DNA of 21,698 bases, taken from positions 1 through 21,698 of the forward strand of contig JAZQER010000006.1 of the NCBI GenBank assembly GCA_045539095.1, written 5' to 3'. The translations under genes were made by a program, and so were the position numbers. This document shows, in pieces, positions 1-7,079 of the stretch. Under the pieces are notes generated by a model. It was given only the letters and a program-made list of their open reading frames with translations. It was not told where the DNA came from and did not search any database. Position 1 is the stretch's first letter. The number at the start of each line of letters is the position of its first letter. Source of the stretch: SFWF01 sp045539095. GTDB lineage: Bacteria > Bacillota > Clostridia > Oscillospirales > Acutalibacteraceae.

Positions 1-169
1 CCTTCGGGAACTTGGGAAGCACGTGAACGCCGACCTTCATAAGAGTTTTTTCGCGTCCGCCGTAAGCGGTGTCATTTTCTATGGAAGTCGGATCGTAGCC
101 ATGTCGTTCTGTGAGCCAAGGAGTTGTTATCAGGTCTTGTCTTCCTAAGACCCGCTTGGCCTCCGACTT
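1..169. other. Sequencing-adapter artefact with duplicated glnN insert
   Basis: Positions 1-85 are repeated exactly at 170-254 (offset 169). The intervening 85-169 does not fit glnN. From memory it matches MGI/BGISEQ adapters: 85-126 reads AAGTCGGATCGTAGCCATGT and onward like one adapter, and 137-169 is the reverse complement of the other, beginning AAGTCGGAGGCCAAGCGG on the minus strand, with one extra G compared with the form I remember. The ten bases between them (127-136) would be a barcode. DNA nanoballs are rolling-circle concatemers, so a read from an ~85-base insert runs through the adapter into the same insert again, which is this exact pattern. The stretch should be trimmed. Confidence 0.9.
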
Positions 170-1454
170 CCTTCGGGAACTTGGGAAGCACGTGAACGCC
201 GACCTTCATAAGAGTTTTTTCGCGTCCGCCGTAAGCGGTGTCATTTTCTATGGATTCAAGTATATCCATAAGCTCCTCGCCGAGGAAAATAGAAAGCGCG
301 GCAGGAGGAGCCTCGTGAGAGCCTAGACGGTGATCGTTACCTGCCGAGGCAACCGAGATGCGAAGCAGATCCTGATAATCATCTACCGCCTGTATTACGG
401 CGCAGAGGAAGAGAAGGAACTGTGCATTCTCGTGGGGAGTTTCACCAGGATTTAAAAGGTTTACACCTGTATTAGTAGAAATAGACCAGTTGTTGTGCTT
501 ACCACTGCCGGCTACGCCCTTAAAGGGTTTTTCGTGAAGCAGACAAACCATACCGTGACGCTCGGCAATTTTTTTCATACGCTCCATAGTGAGCTGATTG
601 TGGTCAACGGCTATATTGGTGGTAGCGTAAATAGGAGCAAGCTCGTGCTGTGCGGGAGCCGCCTCATTGTGCTCGGTTTTTGCGAGAACGCCAAGTTTCC
701 AGAGCTCCTCGTTAAGCTCGGTCATAAAGGCTTGTACACGGGGCTTTATAACACCGAAATAGTGGTCGTCAAGCTCCTGTCCCTTGGGGGGCTTTGTGCC
801 GAAAAGGGTGCGTCCTGTGTATATAAGGTCCTCGCGAAGCTCGTAAACCTCACGGTCGATAAGGAAATATTCCTGCTCGGGACCAACGGTGGTCTTAACG
901 GCGGTAACATCTTCATTGCCGAAAACCCTTAGCAGACGCACAGCCTGCTTGTTTATCGCTTCCATTGAACGGAGGAGAGGAGTTTTCTTGTCAAGAGAAT
1001 CGCCCGAATATGAACAGAAGGCGGTCGGAATGCAAAGCACATTATCCTTAATAAAGGCGAAAGAGGTAGGGTCCCATGTGGTATAACCGCGAGCCTCGAA
1101 GGTTGAACGAAGTCCTCCCGAGGGGAAGGAGGAAGCATCAGATTCGCCTTGTATCAGCTCCTTGCCCGAGAATTCAAGAATAATCTTGCCCTCTTTATCG
1201 GGAGTAATAAAGCTGTCGTGCTTTTCGGCTGTAAAGCCGGTCATCGGCTGGAACCAATGGGTAAAATGGGTCGCGCCCTTTTCAATAGCCCAATCCTTCA
1301 TGGCATCTGCTACAACGGCAGCGGTAACCGAGTCAAGGCGCTTGCCGTTATGGATGGCGCGGTGAACAAGGTCATAGACCTCAGAGGGAAGTCTGTCTTT
1401 CATCACGCTTTCGCTGAACACATTTTCTCCGAAATAGTCTGCAACAGTTTTCAT
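170..1454 (-). CDS. glnN: Glutamine synthetase type III, C-terminus missing
   Basis: This is an ATP-dependent glutamate-ammonia ligase of the GSIII class, a cytoplasmic ammonia-assimilation enzyme. Visible motifs are GPEQEYFLID (191-200, metal and substrate glutamates), KTEHNEAAPAQHELAP (259-274), VDHNQLT, GSGKHNNWS (317-324) and NDHRLGSHEAPPAA (373-386). The family is about 700 residues. Only about 428 genuine residues are present before the window edge. The frame stays open to a stop at 72-74, but residues after about 428 are translated adapter plus an out-of-frame second copy of the insert, so that stop is not real. The start at 1454 is supported by AAGGAG seven bases upstream and a good promoter at 1498-1526. 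It is divergent from the sugar operon. Identity is very secure; only the C-terminal third is unseen. Confidence 0.93.
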
Positions 1455-1497
1455 ATATTGTCTCCTTTTATAATCAGGATAAAATTATATTCATTAT

Positions 1498-1526
1498 ATT
1501 ATAACAAACTTTTTTCAATATGTCGA
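1498..1526 (-). promoter_or_regulatory. Sigma-A type promoter of glnN
   Basis: On the minus strand the -35 is TCGACA (1521-1526, one mismatch to TTGACA) and the -10 is TATAAT (1498-1503, perfect), with a 17-bp spacer. The predicted start is near 1491, leaving a leader of about 37 nt that contains AAGGAG at 1463-1468. Confidence 0.75.
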
Positions 1527-1536
1527 TAGGTTTTAT

Positions 1537-1572
1537 AAAAGATTTTTTTGGAAAAAAGCAAAAAAATCTTTT
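1537..1572. other. Perfect AT-rich inverted repeat between glnN and the sugar operon
   Basis: The arms AAAAGATTTTTTTG (1537-1550) and CAAAAAAATCTTTT (1559-1572) are exact reverse complements around an 8-base centre. The repeat lies just upstream of the glnN -35, not at a gene end, so an operator or bent-DNA site is as likely as a weak terminator. The rest of the 321-bp spacer (1455-1775) shows only promoters. A 65-codon frame at 1582-1779 has no recognisable product and overlaps the operon promoter. Confidence 0.5.
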
Positions 1573-1700
1573 TTTATTATTTTGTCTATTGTAAAAGAGT
1601 TTTGTCGGGGGAATTTGAAATATTTGTCGCAGTCAGGAGAGGGGTGTAAAAAGGGGGAACAAAGGGCGTTTTTATGCAGTAAAGTGACGAACGATTTTTG

Positions 1701-1729
1701 TTGCCGAAGAGCTTTTCCGGTGCTACACT
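1701..1729 (+). promoter_or_regulatory. Candidate promoter of the sugar-uptake operon
   Basis: TTGCCG (1701-1706), a 17-bp spacer and TACACT (1724-1729) match four of six bases in each hexamer. The predicted start near 1736 gives a leader of about 40 nt ending in GGAGGA (1765-1770), five bases before the ATG at 1776. The weak match would suit an activated promoter, but it may also be chance. Confidence 0.4.
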
Positions 1730-1775
1730 TACCTACACCGAAAGGTAAAAATTATATGAAATTCGGAGGAAAAAT

Positions 1776-3038
1776 ATGAAAAAGTTACTATCACTATTGC
1801 TTTGTTCGCTTATGATACTTACCCTTTTTGCCGGTTGCTTCGGCGGTAAGGATGAGGGAACGGTATATTACCTTAACTTTAAACCTGAGCAGGATGAAGC
1901 GTGGCAGAAGCTTGCTAAAAAATACACCGAGGAGACAGGCGTAAAGGTGGACGTTCTGACCGCTGCGGAGGGCAAGTATCAAGAGACGCTTACCGCCGAG
2001 ATGGACAAAAACAAAATGCCCACCCTCTTTCAGGTGAGCGGGGCCGTAGGTCTTGAATCGTGGGGAGATTATTGTCTCGACCTTAAAGATACAGGGCTGT
2101 ATAAACAGTTAGTGAATGATGACTTTGCTCTTTATGACGGTGACGAGGTCAAAGGCATTGCCTATGTTTACGAGGGATTTGGAATCATCGTGAATAAAAA
2201 GCTTCTTAATAAGGCAGGCTACTCGGTAGACGATATCAAGAGCTTTAATGATTTAAAACGGATTTCAGAGGATATCACTGCGCGCGAAGACGAGCTGGGC
2301 TTTGCCGCATTTACTTCCTCAACCCTTGATTCTTCTTCAAACTGGAGATTTTCGGGACACCTTGCAAACATGCCTCTTTACTATGAGTTTGCAGAGGACA
2401 ATATCACCTCTCAGCCTGCGACTATAAAGGGCACATATCTTGAAAACTATAAAAACATCTGGGACCTTTATATCAACAATTCAACAGTTGCTAAGAACGC
2501 TATCACCACCGCTGTCAACGCGGCAGATGAGTTTCAAAAGGAAAAGGGCGTTTTCTATCAGAACGGCACATGGGCATATAACGATATCAAGGCTATAGGC
2601 GATGAGAATATCGGATTTATCCCGATATACGTAGGCGTAAAGGACGAAAATCAGGGAATCTGCTGTGGCACCGAGAACTATTGGGCGGTAAACAAGGAAG
2701 CCGATGAGGCTGATATCGAAGCTACTCTCAAATTCCTGGAGTGGGTCGTAACTTCTGAGGCGGGCACCACCGCGCTTGCTGATGATATGGGTTTTGTTTC
2801 GCCCTTTAAGGCGGCAAAAAATGTAGATAATGTACTCTGCAACATTATGAATAAGTATGTTGCCGAGGGCAGATACAACGTTTCGTGGGCGTTCAACTTC
2901 ACCCCGAATGTTGATACCTGGAGAGCCGACCTTGTAAGTGCTCTTGCGGCGTATTCTGCTGGCACAGGCGATTGGGACGATGTTCGGACCGCCTTTGTAG
3001 ACGGTTGGAAAAAGCAATACGCTTTATCTAAGCAGTAA
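1776..3038 (+). CDS. Carbohydrate ABC transporter substrate-binding lipoprotein
   Basis: This is a family 1 extracellular solute-binding protein of 420 residues, anchored outside the membrane and delivering a sugar to the two permeases downstream. Residues 1-20 form a lipoprotein signal peptide with lipobox FAGC, so Cys21 would be lipidated. The mature part starts VYYLNFKPEQDEAWQKLAKK and then TGVKVDV, the usual first strand-helix-strand of MalE-like proteins. Later GVFYQNGTWAYNDI and GTENYWAVN fit the hinge and sugar-binding lobes of this family. It is first in the operon, with GGAGGA five bases before the ATG. The malQ gene at the operon end suggests maltodextrins or another alpha-glucan oligosaccharide, but the sequence alone does not fix the ligand. 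Confidence 0.9.
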   Translation: MKKLLSLLLCSLMILTLFAGCFGGKDEGTVYYLNFKPEQDEAWQKLAKKYTEETGVKVDVLTAAEGKYQETLTAEMDKNKMPTLFQVSGAVGLESWGDYCLDLKDTGLYKQLVNDDFALYDGDEVKGIAYVYEGFGIIVNKKLLNKAGYSVDDIKSFNDLKRISEDITAREDELGFAAFTSSTLDSSSNWRFSGHLANMPLYYEFAEDNITSQPATIKGTYLENYKNIWDLYINNSTVAKNAITTAVNAADEFQKEKGVFYQNGTWAYNDIKAIGDENIGFIPIYVGVKDENQGICCGTENYWAVNKEADEADIEATLKFLEWVVTSEAGTTALADDMGFVSPFKAAKNVDNVLCNIMNKYVAEGRYNVSWAFNFTPNVDTWRADLVSALAAYSAGTGDWDDVRTAFVDGWKKQYALSKQ

Positions 3039-3048
3039 TTAGCAAAAA

Positions 3049-3074
3049 GCGAGGGGTGGAGCAACACCCCTCGC
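3049..3074. terminator. Intercistronic hairpin after the binding-protein gene
   Basis: GCGAGGGGTG (3049-3058) and CACCCCTCGC (3065-3074) form a perfect 10-bp stem with a 6-nt loop, eleven bases after the stop codon. On the plus strand no T-run follows. On the minus strand five T residues follow, so it resembles a terminator only in that direction. For the sugar operon it more probably protects the 3' end of the binding-protein message or partially attenuates transcription before the permeases. Confidence 0.6.
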
Positions 3075-3076
3075 TG

Positions 3077-3189
3077 AATTAATAATTAATAATTAATAAT
3101 GAATAATTTCGGTGCCTACGGCGCATTATATATTGTTTCGCGCAGCGAAACACATTAATTATTCATTATTCACTATTCATTATTCATTA
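3077..3189. repeat. Palindromic interspersed repeat, copy A
   Basis: An AT-rich left arm of ATTAATA/ATGAATAATT units (3077-3109) is followed by a short hairpin (GTGCC-TAC-GGCGC, 3112-3124), ATTATATA, a second hairpin (GTTTCGC-GCA-GCGAAAC, 3135-3151) and an inverted right arm of ATTATTCATT units (3154-3188). It shares this plan with 6492-6594, 7115-7204 and 19744-19817. It fills the gap between the binding-protein and first permease genes. It encodes nothing. A MITE or REP-like element is the best description. Confidence 0.75.
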
Positions 3190-3257
3190 AAAATCTTGCC
3201 GCATAACAAAAAGTCAAAGAGATATACTAAAAACGATATATACGTGGAGGAGATCCG

Positions 3258-4151
3258 ATGAGAGGGAAAAGATACAGGGTAAATCCATCAGCTATTGCAA
3301 ATAAACAGCAGAAACGGGCGGTGCGAAGATATGCGCCGATATTTTTGCTGCCCACAGTAGCCGCTTTTATAATTGGTTTTCTATGGCCATTTTTACAGGG
3401 CATTTATCTTTCTTTTTTTAGATTCAAGACCCTCAGAAACATAAAATTTACGGGACTCAGTAACTATGTAGCGGCATTTAATGACGGGCAGTTTTTCCGC
3501 TCCTTTCTCTTTACCCTTGCATTTACGGTAGTGTCGGTCCTGCTTATAAATGTGCTCGCCTTTTTGATAGCGCTGGCACTGACAAAGGGCATAAAAGGCT
3601 CGACCGCCTTTCGCACGATATTCTTTATGCCTAACCTAATCGGAGGTATCGTGCTCGGCTATATATGGAAAATAATCCTCGATGGCGCGATATACCGTTT
3701 TGCCGGCACGACACTTGCACTAAATGCTACCTACGGATTTTGGGGACTTGTTATACTCCTTTGCTGGCAGCAGATAGGATATATGATGATAATCTATATT
3801 GCGGGACTTCAGAATGTGCCTTCATCATATGTAGAAGCGGCGCGGATAGACGGCGCAAATGGATGGCAACTGCTTCGACACATAACACTGCCGAGCGTTA
3901 TGCCTTCGGTGACGATCTGCACATTTCTGACCCTTACAAATTCATTTAAACTGTTTGACCAGAATCTGGCGCTTACAAATGGAAACCCTGCCCACGAGAC
4001 CGAAATGCTGGCGCTAAATATCTATAAATCCTTTTATGAATCCACCACAAACATGGGCGTCGGTCAGGCAAAAGCGGTAATCTTCTTTGTTGCGGTGGTT
4101 ATCATTGCTCTCGGTCAGCTTTATTTCACATCGCGTAAGGAGGCGGTATAA
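3258..4151 (+). CDS. Sugar ABC transporter permease, MalF/UgpA type
   Basis: This is a 297-residue inner-membrane permease of the binding-protein-dependent MalF-like family. A cytoplasmic basic N-terminus (residues 1-25) leads into six hydrophobic segments: YAPIFLLPTVAAFIIGFLWP, SFLFTLAFTVVSVLLINVLA, a third near IFFMPNLIGGIVLGYIWKI, a fourth near GFWGLVILLCWQQIGYMMII, and two after the EAA loop. The EAA loop that contacts the ATPase is YVEAARIDGANGWQLLRHITLP. GGAGGAG (3246-3252) precedes the ATG by five bases. The stop codon abuts the ATG of the next permease, so the two are translationally coupled and form a heterodimer. It is separated from the binding-protein gene by a hairpin and repeat copy A. 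Confidence 0.92.
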   Translation: MRGKRYRVNPSAIANKQQKRAVRRYAPIFLLPTVAAFIIGFLWPFLQGIYLSFFRFKTLRNIKFTGLSNYVAAFNDGQFFRSFLFTLAFTVVSVLLINVLAFLIALALTKGIKGSTAFRTIFFMPNLIGGIVLGYIWKIILDGAIYRFAGTTLALNATYGFWGLVILLCWQQIGYMMIIYIAGLQNVPSSYVEAARIDGANGWQLLRHITLPSVMPSVTICTFLTLTNSFKLFDQNLALTNGNPAHETEMLALNIYKSFYESTTNMGVGQAKAVIFFVAVVIIALGQLYFTSRKEAV

Positions 4152-5006
4152 ATGAGTATGGCTAAGTCGAAAAACGGCTGGATACGTATCCTGCCGACAG
4201 CGTTTTTTACGGTCCTTTGCTTTGTGTGGGTACTGCCTATCCTCATTGTGCTGATGAACTCCTTTAAAACGAGCGCGGGTATTACGCTTACTCCGTTTGA
4301 GCGTCCGACTGAGGAGACATTTGTAGGAATAGAAAACTATATAGGGGGAATAACCCACGGTAACTATCCGTTTTATATGTCGATGCTCTACAGCGTTATA
4401 ATTACTGTATTGTCAGTGGGGCTTATACTGCTTTGTTGTTCTATGACGGCGTGGTTTATTACGAGGGTTGACACTGCTTTCACAAAAGTGATATACTATC
4501 TTTGTGTTTTTTCGATGGTAGTGCCGTTCCAGATGGTGATGTTCACCCTATCTCGCACGGCAAATTCACTTTATCTGAATACCCCCTTTACCATACCGAT
4601 AATATATCTCGGCTTCGGCGCGGGGCTTGCGGTGTTCCTTTTTACAGGCTTTGTAAAGGGTATACCAATGGAGATAGAGGAAGCAGCTTCTATTGATGGT
4701 TGCACCCCTCTTCAGACCTTCTTCACAGTGGTGGCGCCTATTATGAAGTCAACCTATATTTCGGTTGGAATTTTGCAGATAATGTGGGTGTTTAACGATT
4801 ATCTTTTGCCCTATCTGGTGCTTGACCGCACAAGGTATATGACCATTCCTATCCATATTCAGTTTTTACAGGGCAGCTACGGTAGGGTCGACTACGGCGC
4901 AACCATGGCGCTTATCGTGCTTTGCCTTGTTCCGATAGTAGTTATCTATATCATTTGTCAAAAACACATTATCAAGGGCGTACTGTCCGGAGCAGTTAAA
5001 GGATGA
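4152..5006 (+). CDS. Sugar ABC transporter permease, MalG type
   Basis: This 284-residue permease is the MalG-like partner of the preceding gene. It has six transmembrane segments, starting with TAFFTVLCFVWVLPILIVLM and the family-typical NSFKTS just after it. The EAA loop is MEIEEAASIDGCTPLQTFFT, with the G-x-x-P-L-Q pattern usual for MalG homologues. The ATG at 4152 follows the upstream stop codon directly and has GGAGG eight bases before it; a second ATG two codons later is too far from that site. No ATP-binding gene lies in the operon, so the transporter must use an ATPase encoded elsewhere, as with shared MsmX-type ATPases in other Firmicutes. Confidence 0.92.
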   Translation: MSMAKSKNGWIRILPTAFFTVLCFVWVLPILIVLMNSFKTSAGITLTPFERPTEETFVGIENYIGGITHGNYPFYMSMLYSVIITVLSVGLILLCCSMTAWFITRVDTAFTKVIYYLCVFSMVVPFQMVMFTLSRTANSLYLNTPFTIPIIYLGFGAGLAVFLFTGFVKGIPMEIEEAASIDGCTPLQTFFTVVAPIMKSTYISVGILQIMWVFNDYLLPYLVLDRTRYMTIPIHIQFLQGSYGRVDYGATMALIVLCLVPIVVIYIICQKHIIKGVLSGAVKG

Positions 5007-5013
5007 TGTTTTT

Positions 5014-6504
5014 ATGAGGACTTGCGGTATTTTAATGCCCATCTTCTCACTTTCGAGTAAATACGGAATAGGCACCTTTGGCAAAAAGGCTTATGAGTTT
5101 GTGGACTTTTTGAAAAAAGGCGGTCAGAGCTTTTGGCAAATACTGCCTCTGTCTCCGACAAATTACGGCGACTCTCCCTATCAGTCCTTTTCGTCCTATG
5201 CGGGCAATCCTTATTTTATTGATCCCGAAATACTGATAGAAGAGGGGCTTCTCACAAAAGAGGAAGCCGATTCCTTTGACTTTGGATCCGACCCCGACAA
5301 AATAGATTACGGAAAGCTTTATGAAAACCGTGCCGATTTGCTTCGTCTCGCCTACGGTCGGTTTGCTCCCCATAAGGACTATTACGATTTTATCAATAAA
5401 AACACCTATTGGCTGGATGATTACGCGCTTTTTTACGCTATAAAAAGCAAAAACCCCGAAAAACCGCTAGGCGAGTGGAACAAGAGTTTGAAGCAACGTG
5501 ACGGAGAAAGACTAAGTGAGGTTCGTCGCGAGCTTGCCGACGAGGTCGAATTCTGTAAATTCGTGCAGTTCAAATTTTATGAACAATGGATCAAGCTTAA
5601 AGCTTATGCCAATAAAAATGGCGTTAAAATAATCGGTGATATACCGATATATGTAGCGGCAGATTCGGCTGACCTCTGGGCAGAGCCTGAACAGTTTATG
5701 GTCGATCAGGAGCTTCGGCCCTCCTTGGTAGCAGGCTGTCCGCCCGACGCTTTTTCGGCAGACGGTCAGCTTTGGGGAAATCCGCTTTACAACTTCGAAC
5801 AGATGAAAGCCGACGGATATAAATGGTGGAAAAAAAGGTTCGGCTTTGCGCTCGGTCTTTACGATGTTGTGAGAATAGACCATTTCCGAGCCTTTGAATC
5901 TTTTTACGCTATTCCTGCCGAGGACGACACTGCCAAAAACGGCAGATGGATGAAAGGTCCCGGTATTGAACTTTTTAACGAAATCAAAAAGGAATATTCG
6001 GGAGAGCTTCCCATAATTGCCGAGGATCTGGGTTTTCTGACACCCGAGGTGCGCGGGCTGCTTCGCGATACGGGTTTCCCGGGAATGAAGGTGCTGCAAT
6101 TTGCCTTTGATACCCGCGAGGAAAGCGATTATTTGCCGCATAATTACAATAATAACTGTGTTGTCTACACGGGTACTCACGATAACGATACCGTAAACGG
6201 TTGGACAAAGACGGCAGAGAAGAGTGATGTCGAAATGGCGCGCCGATATCTTCATGTTGATGATGAAGAGGGTTTTAATTGGGCTATGATGCGAGCTGCT
6301 ATGATGAGCGTCGCCGACACCTGTATTCTTATGATGGCAGATATTTTAGGTCTTGGCAGCGAGGGCAGGATAAACATCCCGTCGACCCTCGGCGGCAACT
6401 GGCAGTGGAGAATTCGTGAGGGCTGTGTAAACGACTGGCTCGCAGGAATTCTTTATGAGAATACCGAACTCTATTGTCGACTGCCGACAAAAATGAATAA
6501 TTAA
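5014..6504 (+). CDS. malQ: 4-alpha-glucanotransferase (amylomaltase, GH77)
   Basis: This cytoplasmic enzyme transfers alpha-1,4-glucan segments between maltodextrins and releases glucose. The length (496 residues) is normal for bacterial GH77. The N-terminus GILMPIFSLSSKYGIGTFG is the family opening. Other family blocks are GDIPIYVAADSADLW (from residue 208), VRIDHFRAFE with the predicted nucleophile Asp289, IIAEDLGFLTPEV with the predicted acid/base Glu337, and YTGTHDNDT with Asp390. It starts seven bases after the MalG-type gene, with AAAGGA overlapping the end of that gene, so it is cotranscribed. Its presence is the best evidence that the transporter imports maltodextrins. The last few codons (KMNN and stop) lie inside repeat copy B. 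Confidence 0.96.
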   Translation: MRTCGILMPIFSLSSKYGIGTFGKKAYEFVDFLKKGGQSFWQILPLSPTNYGDSPYQSFSSYAGNPYFIDPEILIEEGLLTKEEADSFDFGSDPDKIDYGKLYENRADLLRLAYGRFAPHKDYYDFINKNTYWLDDYALFYAIKSKNPEKPLGEWNKSLKQRDGERLSEVRRELADEVEFCKFVQFKFYEQWIKLKAYANKNGVKIIGDIPIYVAADSADLWAEPEQFMVDQELRPSLVAGCPPDAFSADGQLWGNPLYNFEQMKADGYKWWKKRFGFALGLYDVVRIDHFRAFESFYAIPAEDDTAKNGRWMKGPGIELFNEIKKEYSGELPIIAEDLGFLTPEVRGLLRDTGFPGMKVLQFAFDTREESDYLPHNYNNNCVVYTGTHDNDTVNGWTKTAEKSDVEMARRYLHVDDEEGFNWAMMRAAMMSVADTCILMMADILGLGSEGRINIPSTLGGNWQWRIREGCVNDWLAGILYENTELYCRLPTKMNN

Positions 6505-6594
6505 AAATGAATAGTGAATAATTAATGTGCGGCTTCGCCGCGATTATATAAGGTTTCGGCAGAGCCGAAACACCGAAATTATTCATTATTCACT
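6492..6594. repeat. Palindromic interspersed repeat, copy B
   Basis: The plan is the same as copy A: left arm AATGAATAATT and ATGAATAGTGAATAATTAA (6492-6525), hairpin TGCGGC-TTC-GCCGCG (6528-6542), TTATATAA, hairpin GTTTCGGCAGAGCCGAAAC (6553-6571) and right arm AATTATTCATTATTCACT (6577-6594). It is nearly identical to copy C (7115-7204) and in the same orientation. It supplies the malQ stop codon and abuts a terminator. Confidence 0.8.
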
Positions 6595-6622
6595 AAAAAG
6601 CACCTCGTTTGAGGTGCTTTTT
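6595..6622. terminator. Bidirectional intrinsic terminator after malQ
   Basis: AAAAAGCACCTC (6595-6606), loop GTTT and GAGGTGCTTTTT (6611-6622) make a 12-bp stem with T-runs in both directions. It ends the sugar operon on the plus strand and the helix-turn-helix gene on the minus strand, whose stop codon begins at 6624. Confidence 0.9.
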
Positions 6623-6908
6623 CAGTGTACAACTTTTATACGGACCTTGACTTTTTTCACTATGCGCTTCTGTGTTGCGTATATGTAGTCATTCGCTGTT
6701 ATTTTCTTGAGTAAAAGTTGATTAGGCGTTATACCATAGGTCATCCAGAATTCAGTTATTTTATCAAAAGTATCCTTTGGACAACGAGATTCGGCATACT
6801 GATAGTGGCCACGGCTGATGCCCATTCGGTTAGCAATCTCTTGTTGGTCAGACCGTAGTGCTGTCGCAGAATCTTCATATTCTTTTTGCAGTTTATCCAG
6901 ATATCCAT
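6622..6908 (-). pseudogene. Small helix-turn-helix regulator gene broken by a frameshift
   Basis: A start at 6906-6908 opens a frame reading MDIWINCKKNMKILRQHYGLTN, typical of the first helices of an XRE-like domain. It then falls out of frame. The continuation, QEIANRMGISRGHYQYAES, is in the next frame and has the classic HTH spacing, followed by PKDTFDKITEFWMTYGITP. One missing base near 6841-6847 (AACCAAGAG would restore it; AACAAGAG is present) joins the halves into about 95 residues. The intact 67-codon piece (6622-6825) lacks the first helices and its own ribosome binding site. It could be a pseudogene, a sequencing error or recoding; the first two are more likely. It sits alone between repeat copies B and C behind a strong promoter and a structured leader. 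Confidence 0.6.
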
Positions 6909-6922
6909 ATTTTTACCCCATT

Positions 6923-6949
6923 AAAAAAGCGTGCAGCAGAGCCGCACGC
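6923..6949 (-). terminator. Intrinsic terminator between leader and HTH start codon
   Basis: GCGTGC (6929-6934) pairs with GCACGC (6944-6949), with two further GC pairs after an A-C mismatch. On the minus strand the stem is followed by six T residues (6923-6928). It lies 14 bases before the start codon of the broken HTH gene, where it would stop most transcripts unless bypassed. Confidence 0.8.
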
Positions 6950-7073
6950 GAAAAACGCGACTCTGGTTACACCACATAACCCACAAAACGAACCCGCATG
7001 TGAAAGAGTCTGCGTTTTTGCCAAAGGGTAAAAACACATACGGGTACATTGTTTTGAAATTGGATTATGTGGT
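6923..7073 (-). ncRNA. Candidate structured leader or small RNA (~150 nt)
   Basis: The predicted transcript begins at about 7073 from the promoter at 7080-7108 and ends at the terminator 6923-6949. It contains three long complementary pairs. Arm 1 (7062-7073) pairs with 6971-6982, 12 bp with one G-U. Arm 2 (7035-7045) pairs with 6992-7002, 11 bp with one G-U. Arm 3 (7005-7019) pairs with 6951-6964, 14 bp with one bulge. Arm 3 pairing crosses arms 1 and 2, so they are alternatives or a pseudoknot. A further small hairpin CGCG-AAAAA-CGCG (6947-6959, plus-strand letters) overlaps both arm 3 and the terminator stem. This is switch-like. I recognise no known riboswitch class. An independent small RNA is equally possible. 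Confidence 0.5.
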
Positions 7074-7079
7074 ACAATA

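Noticed and set aside
889..1086. Plus-strand ORFs opposite glnN (for example 495-932 and 889-1086)
   Set aside because: They lie entirely antisense to a clearly conserved glutamine synthetase, lack ribosome sites and show no recognisable domain.
1582..1775. Riboswitch in the sugar-operon leader
   Set aside because: The predicted leader is only about 40 nt and I find no stable stem or conserved riboswitch core.
1582..1779. 65-codon plus-strand frame upstream of the sugar operon
   Set aside because: It runs through the predicted promoter and into the start of the binding-protein gene, has odd composition and no known similarity.
5512..6255. 247-codon minus-strand frame opposite malQ
   Set aside because: It is a long shadow of a strongly conserved GH77 gene, with no coherent protein features.
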